From positions 61,569 through 125,568 of the forward strand of contig NZ_AQOH01000312.1 in assembly GCF_000364705.1 (NCBI RefSeq): DNA of 64,000 nt. Direction: 5' to 3'. The notes below the pieces were generated by a model that had not been told where the DNA came from, ran no database searches, and saw nothing but the letters and a program-made list of their open reading frames with translations. The DNA comes from Pseudomonas fuscovaginae SE-1 (GTDB lineage: Bacteria; Pseudomonadota; Gammaproteobacteria; Pseudomonadales; Pseudomonadaceae). The translations under genes were made by a program, and so were the position numbers. Below are positions 24,732 to 33,636 of the stretch, piece by piece (position 1 is the stretch's first letter; every line of letters starts with the position of its first letter).

Positions 24732-25480
24732 CAGGCCAGCCCCTCCAGCCAGCCACCCAGGCTGACAAAGGCATCGTTGAAGGTACGATCCAACTGCAGC
24801 GGCGTGACCGAAACGAAACCCTGCATCAACGCATGGAAGTCCGTACCCGGACCGCCATCCTCGACATCGCCGGCCGCGGCGATCCAGTACCCGGCCTTGC
24901 CCCGCGGGTTGACGTCGCGGATCGGCGCCGCCGCCCGCGCCCGGTGCCCCAGACGGGTCAGCCGGATACCGCGGATGTGTTCCAACGGCAGGTTCGGCAC
25001 GTTGACGTTGAGCACCGTGCGCGGCGGCAGATCGAGACCTTCATGGGCCTGCACCAGCAGACGGGCGAAATGCGCCGCGGTGGCCAGATTGTCGACCTGA
25101 TGGGAGGCGAGCGAGAAGGCGAAGGAGGTCTGGCCGAGGAAACGGCCTTCCAGCGCCGCGCCGACCGTGCCGGAATACAGCACGTCGTCGCCCAGGTTGG
25201 CGCCCAGGTTGATACCCGAGACCACCATGTCCGGTTCGTAGCCCAGCAGGCCATTGACGCCCAGGTGCACACAGTCGGTGGGCGTGCCGTTCAGGCTGAT
25301 GAAGCCGTTGGGCTGGGTGTGCGGATGCAGCGGACGATCGAGGGTCAGCGCACTGCTGGTGCCACTCCTGTCCTGGTCCGGGGCAATCACCCGGCACTCG
25401 GCATGGTCCGCCAGCGCAGCATGAAGCGCGGCGAGACCGGGGGCGAAAACCCCGTCGTCGTTGGAAATCAGAATACGCAT
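24731..25480 (-). CDS. surE: 5'/3'-nucleotidase SurE
   Basis: 249 residues with the metal-binding N-terminus MRILISNDDGVFAPGL (Asp8-Asp9) and the SGINLGANLGDDVLYSGTVG core holding Ser and Asn ligands. SurE dephosphorylates nucleoside monophosphates and helps stationary-phase survival. It overlaps truD by 13 bases upstream and pcm by one base downstream. Confidence 0.97.
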   Translation of the reverse strand: MRILISNDDGVFAPGLAALHAALADHAECRVIAPDQDRSGTSSALTLDRPLHPHTQPNGFISLNGTPTDCVHLGVNGLLGYEPDMVVSGINLGANLGDDVLYSGTVGAALEGRFLGQTSFAFSLASHQVDNLATAAHFARLLVQAHEGLDLPPRTVLNVNVPNLPLEHIRGIRLTRLGHRARAAAPIRDVNPRGKAGYWIAAAGDVEDGGPGTDFHALMQGFVSVTPLQLDRTFNDAFVSLGGWLEGLA

Positions 25481-26526
25481 GAGCTGTCCGTCTGTCCCGC
25501 CGGCACCAGATCAACCAGCTCGCGCACCAGAACAGTGGCGAAGCATCCGGCCGGCAGGACGAATTCCAGTTGCAGAATGTCCAGCGACGGATAATGCCAC
25601 GTCAGCCCGCCAATGGGCAGCCGCAGGATGCGACGTTCGTGTTCCATTCCCGCCTTGGCCAGCCATTGGCACAATTGCGGCTCGCGCGCGGCAACCGCCT
25701 GTTCCAGTTCGAAGGTCGCACCAGTTGTCGGCGAAGGCCCCTCGCCCCACTGCGGACCGGTCGGGTGCAGGTCGAGAATGGCCAGGCGCGGGTCATGGCA
25801 CTCAGCCTCGTTGGCCGGGAAAAAGCTGCGGCTGTCGGTAAAGGCCAGCAGGTCGCCGACCTGGGCGCGGTTCCAACTGCCATCGGCGACGCGTGCCGCC
25901 AGTACCTGGTTGAACAGGTAGCTGCGGCCGGTGGAAAGCAGCCGCGAGCGCACGTTGCGCTGCTCCGGCAAGGCCTGGCGCGACGCATAGTCGCGGGCCT
26001 CGCCAAGATTGCCGCCCTGGTGGCCGAAGCGCTGGGTACCGAAGTAGTTGGGAATGCCCAGCCGGCTGATCTGTTCGAGGCGTTGCTCCAGGCCAGCCTT
26101 GTCGGCCTCCAGCTGGCTCAGGCGCAAGGTGAAGCCATTGGCCGAATGGGCGCCGCGTTGCAGCTTGCGCCTGTGTCGCACGCTCTTGAGAATGTGCAGG
26201 GTATCGTTCTGCGCGACCGTCATGTCCGGATCGGCCTTGCCCGGCAACTGGATACTGAACCATTGCCGCGTCAGGGCCTGGCGATCCTTCAGGCCGGCAT
26301 AGCTGACCGTACGCAGTGGCACGCCAGCCGCCTTGGCCAGGCGCCGGGCGGCCTCCTCGGTGTTGAGGCCGCGCTTCTCCACCCACAACCACAAGTGCTC
26401 GCCATCGCCGGACAGGGGAATGTCGAGCACTTCGTCGACCTGGAAATCTTGCGCGGTAGCCTTGAGTACCGCACGGCCCAGCGCCTCGCCATGGGCGCGG
26501 GGGCCCAGCAGTTCCAGTTCCGTCAT
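25468..26526 (-). CDS. truD: tRNA pseudouridine(13) synthase TruD
   Basis: 352 residues. The catalytic Asp lies in SYAGLKDRQALTRQWFSI near residue 79-80, and RFGHQGGNLGEARDY and the C-terminal LPAGCFATVLVRELV segment are family features. It makes pseudouridine 13 in tRNA-Glu. It overlaps ispF by four bases and surE by 13 bases. Confidence 0.96.
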   Translation of the reverse strand: MTELELLGPRAHGEALGRAVLKATAQDFQVDEVLDIPLSGDGEHLWLWVEKRGLNTEEAARRLAKAAGVPLRTVSYAGLKDRQALTRQWFSIQLPGKADPDMTVAQNDTLHILKSVRHRRKLQRGAHSANGFTLRLSQLEADKAGLEQRLEQISRLGIPNYFGTQRFGHQGGNLGEARDYASRQALPEQRNVRSRLLSTGRSYLFNQVLAARVADGSWNRAQVGDLLAFTDSRSFFPANEAECHDPRLAILDLHPTGPQWGEGPSPTTGATFELEQAVAAREPQLCQWLAKAGMEHERRILRLPIGGLTWHYPSLDILQLEFVLPAGCFATVLVRELVDLVPAGQTDSSCVF

Positions 26527-26996
26527 GCGCGCAGCAACAAGGCGACGGCGTGCACCGCGATGCCTTCTTCGCGCCCGGTGAAACCGAGCTTTTCAGTGGT
26601 GGTGGCTTTCACGTTCACTTGGTCCAGCTCAACTTCAAGATCCTCGGCGATGAGCGCCCGCATCGATTCGATATGTGGCGCCATTTTCGGTGCCTGGGCG
26701 ACGATGGTGGTGTCGACGTTGCCGACCCGCCAGCCACGGGCCTTGAGCAGCGATACCACATGACGCAGAAGCACACGGCTGTCGGCCCCCTTGTAGGTCG
26801 GGTCGGTGTCGGGGAAATGTTTACCGATGTCACCCAATGCCGCCGCGCCCAGCAGTGCGTCACTCAGGGCGTGCAGCAGCACGTCGCCGTCGGAGTTGGC
26901 CAGCAGCCCGTGGTGGTGTGCGATCCGCACGCCGCCCAGGGTGATGAAGTCGCCTTCGGCGAAACGGTGAACATCATAGCCGTGGCCAATACGCAT
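26523..26996 (-). CDS. ispF: 2-C-methyl-D-erythritol 2,4-cyclodiphosphate synthase
   Basis: 157 residues, typical length. Metal ligands are visible in MRIGHGYDVHRF (Asp8, His10) and the SDGDVLLHALSDALLGAAAL signature (His42). Fifth step of the MEP isoprenoid pathway; ispD is at 30188 and dxr at 50289. The fghA terminator hairpin lies immediately upstream of its start, so its promoter must be very close or transcription reads through. Confidence 0.97.
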   Translation of the reverse strand: MRIGHGYDVHRFAEGDFITLGGVRIAHHHGLLANSDGDVLLHALSDALLGAAALGDIGKHFPDTDPTYKGADSRVLLRHVVSLLKARGWRVGNVDTTIVAQAPKMAPHIESMRALIAEDLEVELDQVNVKATTTEKLGFTGREEGIAVHAVALLLRA

Positions 26997-27025
26997 AAAA
27001 AAACGCCCCGATTTAGTCAGGGCGT
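26997..27025 (-). terminator. Rho-independent terminator of adhC-fghA
   Basis: On the minus strand ACGCCC, a loop of about 11 bases, GGGCGT and then TTTTTT, 24 bases after the fghA stop. The U-tract lies directly before the ispF start codon. Confidence 0.88.
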
Positions 27026-27048
27026 GATTCTACCTGCTTTGTCCGACA

Positions 27049-27894
27049 TTAGCCGCTAAGAGCTTCGCTGTGATGCTTCAAATGATCATCGATGAAGCTG
27101 GCGATGAAGAAGTAGCTGTGGTCGTAGCCCGGCTGCAGGCGCAGGGTCAGCGGATGCCCCGCCTGCCTGGCCGACTGCTGCAGGGCCTCGGGCTTGAGCT
27201 GATTGGCCAGGAAGTCGTCGCGGTCGCCCTGGTCCACCAGGATCGGCAGCTTCTCGCTCGCCTCGCTGATCAGCGCGCAGGCATCCCATTCGCGCCAGCG
27301 TGAACGCTCCTCGCCCAGGTAACGCGAGAACGCCTTCTGCCCCCACGGGCAATCCATCGGGTTGCTGATCGGTGCGAAGGCCGACAGCGACTGGTAGCGC
27401 CCGGGGTTGCGCAAGGCGCAGACCAGCGCGCCATGTCCGCCCATGGAGTGACCGCTGATCCCGCGCTTGTCGGAAGCGGGGAAATGCGCCTCGATCAATG
27501 CTGGCAGCTCGTGCACCACATAATCGTGCATCCGGTAGTGGCGAGCCCAGGGCTGTTGCGTGGCATTCAGGTAGAAACCGGCGCCGAGGCCGAAGTCCCA
27601 GGCATTCTCGGGATCGCCGGGAACCTCGGGGCCGCGCGGACTGGTGTCCGGCGCGACAATGATCAACCCCAGTTGCGCGGCCATGCGCTGGGCGCCGGCC
27701 TTCTGCATGAAGTTTTCATCGGTGCAGGTCAACCCGGACAGCCAGTACAGCACCGGCAACTTCACGCCCTGCTCGGCCTGCGGCGGCAGATAGACGGCGA
27801 ACACCATGTCGCAACCGAGCACATCGGAATGGTGTTTATAGCGTTTATGCCAGCCGCCGAAGCTCTTCTGGCAAGAGAGATTTTCCAGGGACAT
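27049..27894 (-). CDS. fghA: S-formylglutathione hydrolase
   Basis: 281 residues from the ATG at 27894 (GGAG eight bases upstream); a GTG two codons earlier is possible. Esterase-fold serine hydrolase with GHSMGGHGAL (nucleophile Ser near 149), acid in DQGDRDDF and His in GYDHSYFFIASF. It releases formate and glutathione in formaldehyde detoxification, paired with adhC, 54 bases upstream. Confidence 0.96.
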   Translation of the reverse strand: MSLENLSCQKSFGGWHKRYKHHSDVLGCDMVFAVYLPPQAEQGVKLPVLYWLSGLTCTDENFMQKAGAQRMAAQLGLIIVAPDTSPRGPEVPGDPENAWDFGLGAGFYLNATQQPWARHYRMHDYVVHELPALIEAHFPASDKRGISGHSMGGHGALVCALRNPGRYQSLSAFAPISNPMDCPWGQKAFSRYLGEERSRWREWDACALISEASEKLPILVDQGDRDDFLANQLKPEALQQSARQAGHPLTLRLQPGYDHSYFFIASFIDDHLKHHSEALSG

Positions 27895-27948
27895 AAGCAC
27901 AACTCCGCACTGCAGGGGCGGCCTGCGAGGCCGGCCCCTGCGGGGTAA

Positions 27949-29061
27949 TCAGAAGTGGATGACGGTACGGATGCTCTTGCCTTCATGCATCAGGTCGAAC
28001 GCCTTGTTGATGTCCTCCAGGCCCATGGTGTGGGTGATGAAGGTATCCAGCGGAATCTCGCCCTTCTGCGCCATGTCGACATAGCTCGGCAGCTCGCTGC
28101 GACCGCGCACGCCACCAAATGCCGAACCGCGCCAGACGCGACCGGTCACCAGTTGAAACGGACGGGTGGCGATTTCCTGGCCGGCACCGGCCACGCCGAT
28201 GATCACCGACTCGCCCCAGCCCTTGTGGCAGCACTCCAGCGCCGCACGCATCAGTTGCACATTGCCGATGCACTCGAAGGAGAAGTCCACGCCGCCGTCG
28301 GTCATGTCGACGATGACTTCCTGGATCGGGCGATCGAAATCCTTCGGATTGACGCAGTCGGTGGCGCCCAGTTGCCGGGCGATCTCGAACTTGGCCGGGT
28401 TGATGTCGATGGCGATGATGCGACCGGCCTTGGCCTTCACCGCGCCGATCACCGCCGACAGGCCGATGCCGCCCAGACCGAAGATCGCCACGGTGTCGCC
28501 CGCCTTGACCTTGGCGGTGTTGATCACCGCACCGATCCCGGTGGTGACGCCACAGCCCAGCAGGCAGACCTTCTCCAGCGGCGCTTCCTTGGCGATCTTG
28601 GCCACGGAGATTTCCGGCAGCACGGTGTACTCGGAGAAAGTCGAGGTGCCCATGTAATGGAAAATCGTCTCACCCTTGTAGGAGAAACGCGAAGTGCCGT
28701 CCGGCATCAGGCCCTTGCCCTGGGTGGCGCGGATCGCCTGGCAGAGGTTGGTCTTGCCCGACAGGCAGAATTTGCACTTGCCGCATTCCGGGGTGTACAG
28801 CGGGATGACGTGATCGCCGACGGCGACCGAGGTCACGCCCTCGCCGATCGCCTCGACAATCGCCCCACCCTCGTGGCCGAGGATGGACGGGAAGATACCT
28901 TCCGGATCCGCACCGGACAGAGTGTAGGCATCGGTGTGACAGACGCCGGTGGCCACGACACGCAGCAGCACTTCACCGGCCTTGGGCATGGCGACATCGA
29001 CTTCGACGATTTCCAGAGGCTTCTTCGCCTCGAAGGCAACGGCGGCACGTGACTTGATCAT
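27949..29061 (-). CDS. adhC: S-(hydroxymethyl)glutathione dehydrogenase / class III alcohol dehydrogenase
   Basis: 370 residues from the ATG at 29061 (MIKSRAAVAF), with AGGAG upstream; the longer frame is not family-like. Catalytic zinc site GVCHTDAYTLSG and GHEGGAIVE, structural zinc cysteines in CGKCKFCLSGKTNLC, NAD site GLGGIGLSAVIG. It oxidises the formaldehyde-glutathione adduct. Divergent from the LysR gene at 29169, its likely regulator. Confidence 0.97.
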   Translation of the reverse strand: MIKSRAAVAFEAKKPLEIVEVDVAMPKAGEVLLRVVATGVCHTDAYTLSGADPEGIFPSILGHEGGAIVEAIGEGVTSVAVGDHVIPLYTPECGKCKFCLSGKTNLCQAIRATQGKGLMPDGTSRFSYKGETIFHYMGTSTFSEYTVLPEISVAKIAKEAPLEKVCLLGCGVTTGIGAVINTAKVKAGDTVAIFGLGGIGLSAVIGAVKAKAGRIIAIDINPAKFEIARQLGATDCVNPKDFDRPIQEVIVDMTDGGVDFSFECIGNVQLMRAALECCHKGWGESVIIGVAGAGQEIATRPFQLVTGRVWRGSAFGGVRGRSELPSYVDMAQKGEIPLDTFITHTMGLEDINKAFDLMHEGKSIRTVIHF

Positions 29062-29168
29062 CCAGCAACTCCTGAAAAGTGAATGGCAAAGACCCCAGTG
29101 TAAATCATCGACCATTGGTGAATAATCAGACCGAAAGCAAAACATTATTGCCATGCAGGGATAATCAG

Positions 29169-30065
29169 ATGAGCGAAAACGGCTGGGAAGGGATCGACGA
29201 ATTCGTCGCCGTGGCCGAATGCAGCCAGTTCACCGCGGCGGCGGAGCGCCTGGGCGTGTCCTCTTCGCATATCAGCCGGCAGATCGCCCGGCTGGAGGAA
29301 CGCCTGCAGACCCGCCTGCTCTATCGCAGCACCCGCCGGGTCACCCTGACCGAAGCCGGCCAGACCTTCCTGCAGCATTGCCAGCGCCTGCAGGACGGTC
29401 GCGAAGAGGCCCTGCGGGCGGTGGGCGACCTGACCAGCGAACCCAAGGGCATGCTGCGCATGACCTGCGCGGTGGCCTACGGCGAGCGCTTCATCGTGCC
29501 ACTGGTCACCGCATTCATGGGGCTGTATCCGCAGTTGCGGGTGGATATCGAGTTGAGCAACCGCACCCTGGACCTGGTGCATGAGGGTCTGGACCTGGCG
29601 ATTCGCCTCGGCCGCCTGCAGGACTCCCGACTGGTGGCGACCCGGCTGGCGCCGCGGCGAATGTACCTGTGCGCCTCCCCTTCCTACCTCGAGCGGTATG
29701 GCCGGCCCCACAGCCTATCGGAACTGAGCCGACACAACTGCCTGATCGGCAGTTCGGATATATGGCAACTGGAACAGGATGGCCGCGAGTTTTCCCAGCG
29801 GGTCCAGGGCAACTGGCGCTGCAACAGCGGCCAGGCGGTACTCGATGCGGCGTTGCAGGGGGTGGGGTTGTGCCAGTTGCCGGACTATTACGTGCTGGAG
29901 CATTTGCACAACGGCACGCTGATTTCCCTGCTCGAAGCGCATCAGCCGCCGAATACCGCGGTGTGGGCGCTGTACCCGCAACAGCGGCACCTGTCGCCCA
30001 AAGTGCGCAAGCTGGTGGATTATCTCAGGGAAGGGTTGGCGAAACGGCCGGAGTATCAGGCCTGA
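29169..30065 (+). CDS. gfnR: LysR-type regulator of formaldehyde detoxification (GfnR-like)
   Basis: 298 residues from the ATG at 29169 with AGGGA upstream. The N-terminal HTH (FTAAAERLGVSSSHISRQIA) and LysR effector domain are clear. Head-to-head arrangement with adhC-fghA, 107 bases apart, matches PAO1 PA3630 (gfnR), a glutathione-dependent formaldehyde-responsive activator. The symbol is by position and family. Confidence 0.8.
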   Translation: MSENGWEGIDEFVAVAECSQFTAAAERLGVSSSHISRQIARLEERLQTRLLYRSTRRVTLTEAGQTFLQHCQRLQDGREEALRAVGDLTSEPKGMLRMTCAVAYGERFIVPLVTAFMGLYPQLRVDIELSNRTLDLVHEGLDLAIRLGRLQDSRLVATRLAPRRMYLCASPSYLERYGRPHSLSELSRHNCLIGSSDIWQLEQDGREFSQRVQGNWRCNSGQAVLDAALQGVGLCQLPDYYVLEHLHNGTLISLLEAHQPPNTAVWALYPQQRHLSPKVRKLVDYLREGLAKRPEYQA

Positions 30066-30095
30066 AGAGGGATTGGCGGTGTCAGGCCTGGCGCT

Positions 30096-30180
30096 TTCGC
30101 GGGCAAGCCCGGCTCCTACAGTTCATCGTTCCAGTCTCTTTCCACGACGCAGTACTGTAGGAGCCGGGCTTGCCCGCGAA
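30096..30180. repeat. Perfect REPIN: 26-base inverted repeat
   Basis: Arms at 30096-30121 and 30155-30180 are perfect reverse complements (core GGGCAAGCCCGGCTCCTACA), with a 33-base loop. It lies between the stop of the LysR gene and the stop of convergent ispD, so it may serve as a bidirectional transcription barrier. Confidence 0.88.
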
Positions 30181-30187
30181 CAGGAGC

Positions 30188-30898
30188 TCAGCGCCGATTG
30201 GCCCAGCGCAGGCGCAGCCACTCCAGGTCCTCGGGACGAGTGACCTTGATGTTGTCCGAACGCCCCTCGATCAGGCGCGGCGCCTGGCCGGCCCACTCCA
30301 TCGCCGATGCCTCGTCGGTGATGTTGGCGTCGGCCACCAGGCTGTCGGCCAGGGCTCGATGCAGGGCACCCAGGCGGAACATCTGCGGCGTATAGGCCTG
30401 CCAGATCAGCGCCCGGTCAACGGTTTCCAGTACCCGCCCCCGCTTGTCCACGCGCTTGAGCGTGTCCCGTGCCGGCACGGCCAGCAGACCGCCCACCGGG
30501 TCGTCCGCCAGCTCGGCGAGCAGGGTATCGAGGTCGTCACGGGACAGGTTCGGCCGGGCCGCATCGTGAACCAGCACCCAGTCGTCATCCGCCGCCCCCA
30601 GGGCATGCAGGTGCAACAAGGCGTTGAGTACCGAGTCGGCACGTTCGGCTCCGCCATCGACACGACGGATGCGCGTATCGCCGGCACAGGCCAGGGTCGG
30701 CCAGTAGGGATCATCGGGCGCCAGGCTCAGCACCAGCCCCTTGAGGCCCGGATGATCGAGAAAGCAGCCGAGGCTGTGTTCGAGAATGGTTCGGCCGCCC
30801 AGTTGCAGGTACTGCTTGGGACGGTCGGCCGCCATACGGGCACCGACACCCGCGGCAGGAATCACGGCCCAGAAGGCCGGTAGCGATGAGTCAGTCAT
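30188..30898 (-). CDS. ispD: 2-C-methyl-D-erythritol 4-phosphate cytidylyltransferase
   Basis: 236 residues. N-terminal AVIPAAGVGARMAADRPKQY (CTP-binding loop) and VHDAARPNLSRDDLDTL are signatures. Third enzyme of the MEP pathway. Its start overlaps the ftsB stop by four bases, the standard gammaproteobacterial ftsB-ispD pair. Confidence 0.96.
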   Translation of the reverse strand: MTDSSLPAFWAVIPAAGVGARMAADRPKQYLQLGGRTILEHSLGCFLDHPGLKGLVLSLAPDDPYWPTLACAGDTRIRRVDGGAERADSVLNALLHLHALGAADDDWVLVHDAARPNLSRDDLDTLLAELADDPVGGLLAVPARDTLKRVDKRGRVLETVDRALIWQAYTPQMFRLGALHRALADSLVADANITDEASAMEWAGQAPRLIEGRSDNIKVTRPEDLEWLRLRWANRR

Positions 30899-31173
30899 TG
30901 TGCCAACTGATAAAGGGTTTCACCGTCCTTGACCATGCCCAGTTCATGGCGAGCACGTTCTTCGACGGTCTCCATGCCTTTCTTCAGCTCAAGAACTTCC
31001 GCATCGAGGACGCGGTTACGCTCCAGCAGCCGCTCGTTCTCGGCATGCTGCTCGGCAATCTGTTGGGTCAGGTCGGCCACCTGCGCCAGGCTCCCGTTAC
31101 CCACCCAAAGGCGGTACTGCAGGCCAGCCAGCAGCAGGAGCAAGACAAGGAACAACCAGTTGGGGCTGCGCAT
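30895..31173 (-). CDS. ftsB: Cell division protein FtsB
   Basis: 92 residues: a short cytoplasmic start, one transmembrane helix (WLFLVLLLLLAGLQYRLWVG) and a leucine-zipper-like coiled coil (residues 28-70). It forms the FtsQLB divisome complex. Downstream of eno and coupled to ispD, as usual. Confidence 0.95.
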   Translation of the reverse strand: MRSPNWLFLVLLLLLAGLQYRLWVGNGSLAQVADLTQQIAEQHAENERLLERNRVLDAEVLELKKGMETVEERARHELGMVKDGETLYQLAQ

Positions 31174-31230
31174 CGAATTTCGTTTACCCAGTAAAAAAGA
31201 CAGCCAAGACGAAGTCCATATGCCAACGGC

Positions 31231-31255
31231 ACAGGCCTGGTTTACCCAGGCCTGT
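31231..31255. terminator. Perfect hairpin between eno and ftsB
   Basis: ACAGGCCTGG, loop TTTAC, CCAGGCCTGT: a ten-pair perfect stem 85 bases after the eno stop. No U-tract on either strand, so it is a weak terminator or an mRNA-stabilising hairpin. Confidence 0.5.
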
Positions 31256-31339
31256 GATTGTCAGCCATCAGATTAGTTGCGAAAAAACCACTATAGCGAT
31301 TTTTCCGACACAATCCGGTGCCTTTTTACCATCTACGGC

Positions 31340-32629
31340 TTAACCGCGAAACTCGGAACGACCGTTGTATTTCGCCTTGGCACCCAATTGCTCTTCGATA
31401 CGCAGCAGTTGGTTGTACTTGGAAACGCGGTCGGAGCGGCACAGCGAGCCAGTCTTGATCTGGCCGGCAGCGGTACCCACGGCCAGGTCGGCGATGGTCG
31501 AATCTTCGGTTTCACCGGAACGGTGCGAGATCACCGCGGTGTAGCCGGCCGCCTTGGCCATCTGGATGGCTTCCAGGGTTTCGGTCAGGGAGCCGATCTG
31601 GTTGAACTTGATCAGGATGGAGTTGGCGATCTTCTTGTCGATGCCTTCCTTCAGGATCTTGGTGTTGGTCACGAACAGGTCGTCGCCCACCAGCTGGGTT
31701 TTCTCGCCGATCTTGTCGGTGAGGATCTTCCAGCCAGCCCAGTCGGACTCGTCCAGGCCGTCTTCGATCGAGATGATCGGGTAGCGCTGGGTCAGGCCCT
31801 TCAGGTAGTCGGCGAAACCTTCGGCGGTGAACACCTGGCCTTCGCCGGACAGGTTGTACTTGCCGTCTTCGAAGAATTCGCTGGCGGCGCAGTCCAGGGC
31901 CAGGGTCACGTCGGTGCCCAGGGTGTAGCCGGCGTTGGCAACGGCTTCGGAGATGACTTTCAGGGCATCTTCGTTGGACGCCAGGTTCGGCGCGAAACCA
32001 CCTTCGTCACCCACCGCGGTGCTCAGGCCACGGGCCTTCAGCACGGCCTTGAGGTGATGGAAAATCTCGGTACCCATGCGCAGGCCTTCGGAGAAGGACT
32101 TGGCGCCAACCGGCTGGACCATGAATTCCTGGATGTCGACGTTGTTGTCGGCATGTTCGCCACCGTTGATGATGTTCATCATCGGCACCGGCATCGAGTA
32201 GACGCCTGGAGTGCCGTTCAGGTTGGCAATGTGCGCGTACAGCGGCAGGTCCTGGTCCTGTGCGGCAGCCTTGGCTGCGGCCAGGGAGACGGCGAGGATG
32301 GCGTTGGCGCCCAGGTTGGCCTTGTTCTCGGTACCGTCCAGGGCGATCATCGCGTGGTCCAGAGCCTTCTGGTCGGCAGGGTCCTTGCCCAGCAGCAGCT
32401 CACGGATCGGGCCGTTGATGTTGGCAACAGCCTTCAGAACGCCCTTGCCCAGGTAACGGCTCTTGTCGCCATCACGCAGCTCGAGCGCTTCACGCGAGCC
32501 GGTGGAAGCACCGGACGGAGCGCAGGCGCTGCCGATGATGCCGTTGTCCAGAAGCACGTCCGCTTCCACAGTGGGGTTGCCACGGGAATCGAGAACTTCA
32601 CGACCTTTGATGTCGACGATTTTTGCCAT
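31340..32629 (-). CDS. eno: Enolase
   Basis: 429 residues from the ATG at 32629 (MAKIVDIKGREVLDSRGNPT). The catalytic segments SHRSGETEDSTIADLAVG and the metal/substrate region IEDGLDESDWAGW are intact. It converts 2-phosphoglycerate to PEP and is also a degradosome scaffold partner. Follows kdsA on the same strand with a terminator between them. Confidence 0.98.
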   Translation of the reverse strand: MAKIVDIKGREVLDSRGNPTVEADVLLDNGIIGSACAPSGASTGSREALELRDGDKSRYLGKGVLKAVANINGPIRELLLGKDPADQKALDHAMIALDGTENKANLGANAILAVSLAAAKAAAQDQDLPLYAHIANLNGTPGVYSMPVPMMNIINGGEHADNNVDIQEFMVQPVGAKSFSEGLRMGTEIFHHLKAVLKARGLSTAVGDEGGFAPNLASNEDALKVISEAVANAGYTLGTDVTLALDCAASEFFEDGKYNLSGEGQVFTAEGFADYLKGLTQRYPIISIEDGLDESDWAGWKILTDKIGEKTQLVGDDLFVTNTKILKEGIDKKIANSILIKFNQIGSLTETLEAIQMAKAAGYTAVISHRSGETEDSTIADLAVGTAAGQIKTGSLCRSDRVSKYNQLLRIEEQLGAKAKYNGRSEFRG

Positions 32630-32722
32630 TGTTGTAAACACTCCAAAGTTGACGAAAACGACGCAGCTGAAGGAAATCCATGTTCGCCGGCAAGCGTGTG
32701 AAAATTGGCAGCCTTGCAGACG

Positions 32723-32750
32723 AAAAGGCTCTGAACCTTGGTCCAGAGCC
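32723..32750 (-). terminator. Rho-independent terminator of pyrG-kdsA
   Basis: On the minus strand GGCTCTGGAC, short loop, GTTCAGAGCC, then TTTTCG, about 35 bases after the kdsA stop. Moderately strong. Confidence 0.8.
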
Positions 32751-32785
32751 CTGAATCGTGCGGTACTTTACCGGAGATTTGCCGA

Positions 32786-33631
32786 TTAAGCGGTTTCTAT
32801 CGTCGGAAAACTCTTAATCAACTCATCCAGAGCCTTGAGCTGGCTCAGGAACGGCTCCAGTTTGTCCAAGCGCAAGGCGCAAGGACCGTCGCACTTGGCG
32901 TTGTCCGGATCCGGATGCGCCTCGAGAAACAACCCTGCCAGGCCCTGGCTCATGCCAGCCTTGGCCAGGTCGGTGACCTGGGCGCGGCGACCACCGGCCG
33001 AATCGGCGCGACCACCTGGCATCTGCAAGGCGTGGGTCACGTCGAAGAACACCGGGTACTCGAACTGCTTCATGATGCCGAAGCCGAGCATGTCCACCAC
33101 CAGGTTGTTGTAGCCGAAGCTCGAACCCCGCTCGCAGAGGATCAGTTGGTCGTTGCCGGCTTCCACGCACTTGTTCAGGATGTGCTTCATTTCCTGGGGC
33201 GCGAGAAACTGGGCTTTCTTGATGTTGATCACCGCCCCGGTCTTGGCCATGGCGACCACCAGGTCGGTCTGGCGCGACAGGAAGGCCGGCAACTGGATGA
33301 TGTCGCAAACCTCGGCGGCCACGGCGGCCTGGGCCGGCTCGTGGACGTCGGTGATGATCGGTACGCCGAAGGCTTGCTTGATGTCCTGGAAGATCCGCAT
33401 GCCCTCTTCCAGGCCAGGGCCACGGAAAGAGGTCACGGAGGAACGGTTGGCCTTGTCGAAGCTGGCCTTGAACACGTAGGGGATACCGAGTTTCTCGGTA
33501 ACCTTCACGTATTCCTCGCAGACCTGCATCGCCATGTCACGGCTTTCCAGCACGTTCATGCCACCGAACAGCACCATCGGCTTGTCGTTGGCGATCTCGA
33601 TGTCGCCGACGCGAATGATCTTCTGGGCCAT
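32786..33631 (-). CDS. kdsA: 3-deoxy-D-manno-octulosonate 8-phosphate synthase
   Basis: 281 residues from the ATG at 33631 (MAQKIIRVGDIEI). Family features are FKASFDKANRSSVTSFRGPG and CERGSSFGYNNLVVDM. It condenses PEP with arabinose 5-phosphate for Kdo, the inner LPS sugar. Five bases downstream of pyrG and before eno, which supplies PEP. Confidence 0.98.
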   Translation of the reverse strand: MAQKIIRVGDIEIANDKPMVLFGGMNVLESRDMAMQVCEEYVKVTEKLGIPYVFKASFDKANRSSVTSFRGPGLEEGMRIFQDIKQAFGVPIITDVHEPAQAAVAAEVCDIIQLPAFLSRQTDLVVAMAKTGAVINIKKAQFLAPQEMKHILNKCVEAGNDQLILCERGSSFGYNNLVVDMLGFGIMKQFEYPVFFDVTHALQMPGGRADSAGGRRAQVTDLAKAGMSQGLAGLFLEAHPDPDNAKCDGPCALRLDKLEPFLSQLKALDELIKSFPTIETA

Positions 33632-33636
33632 CAGTC

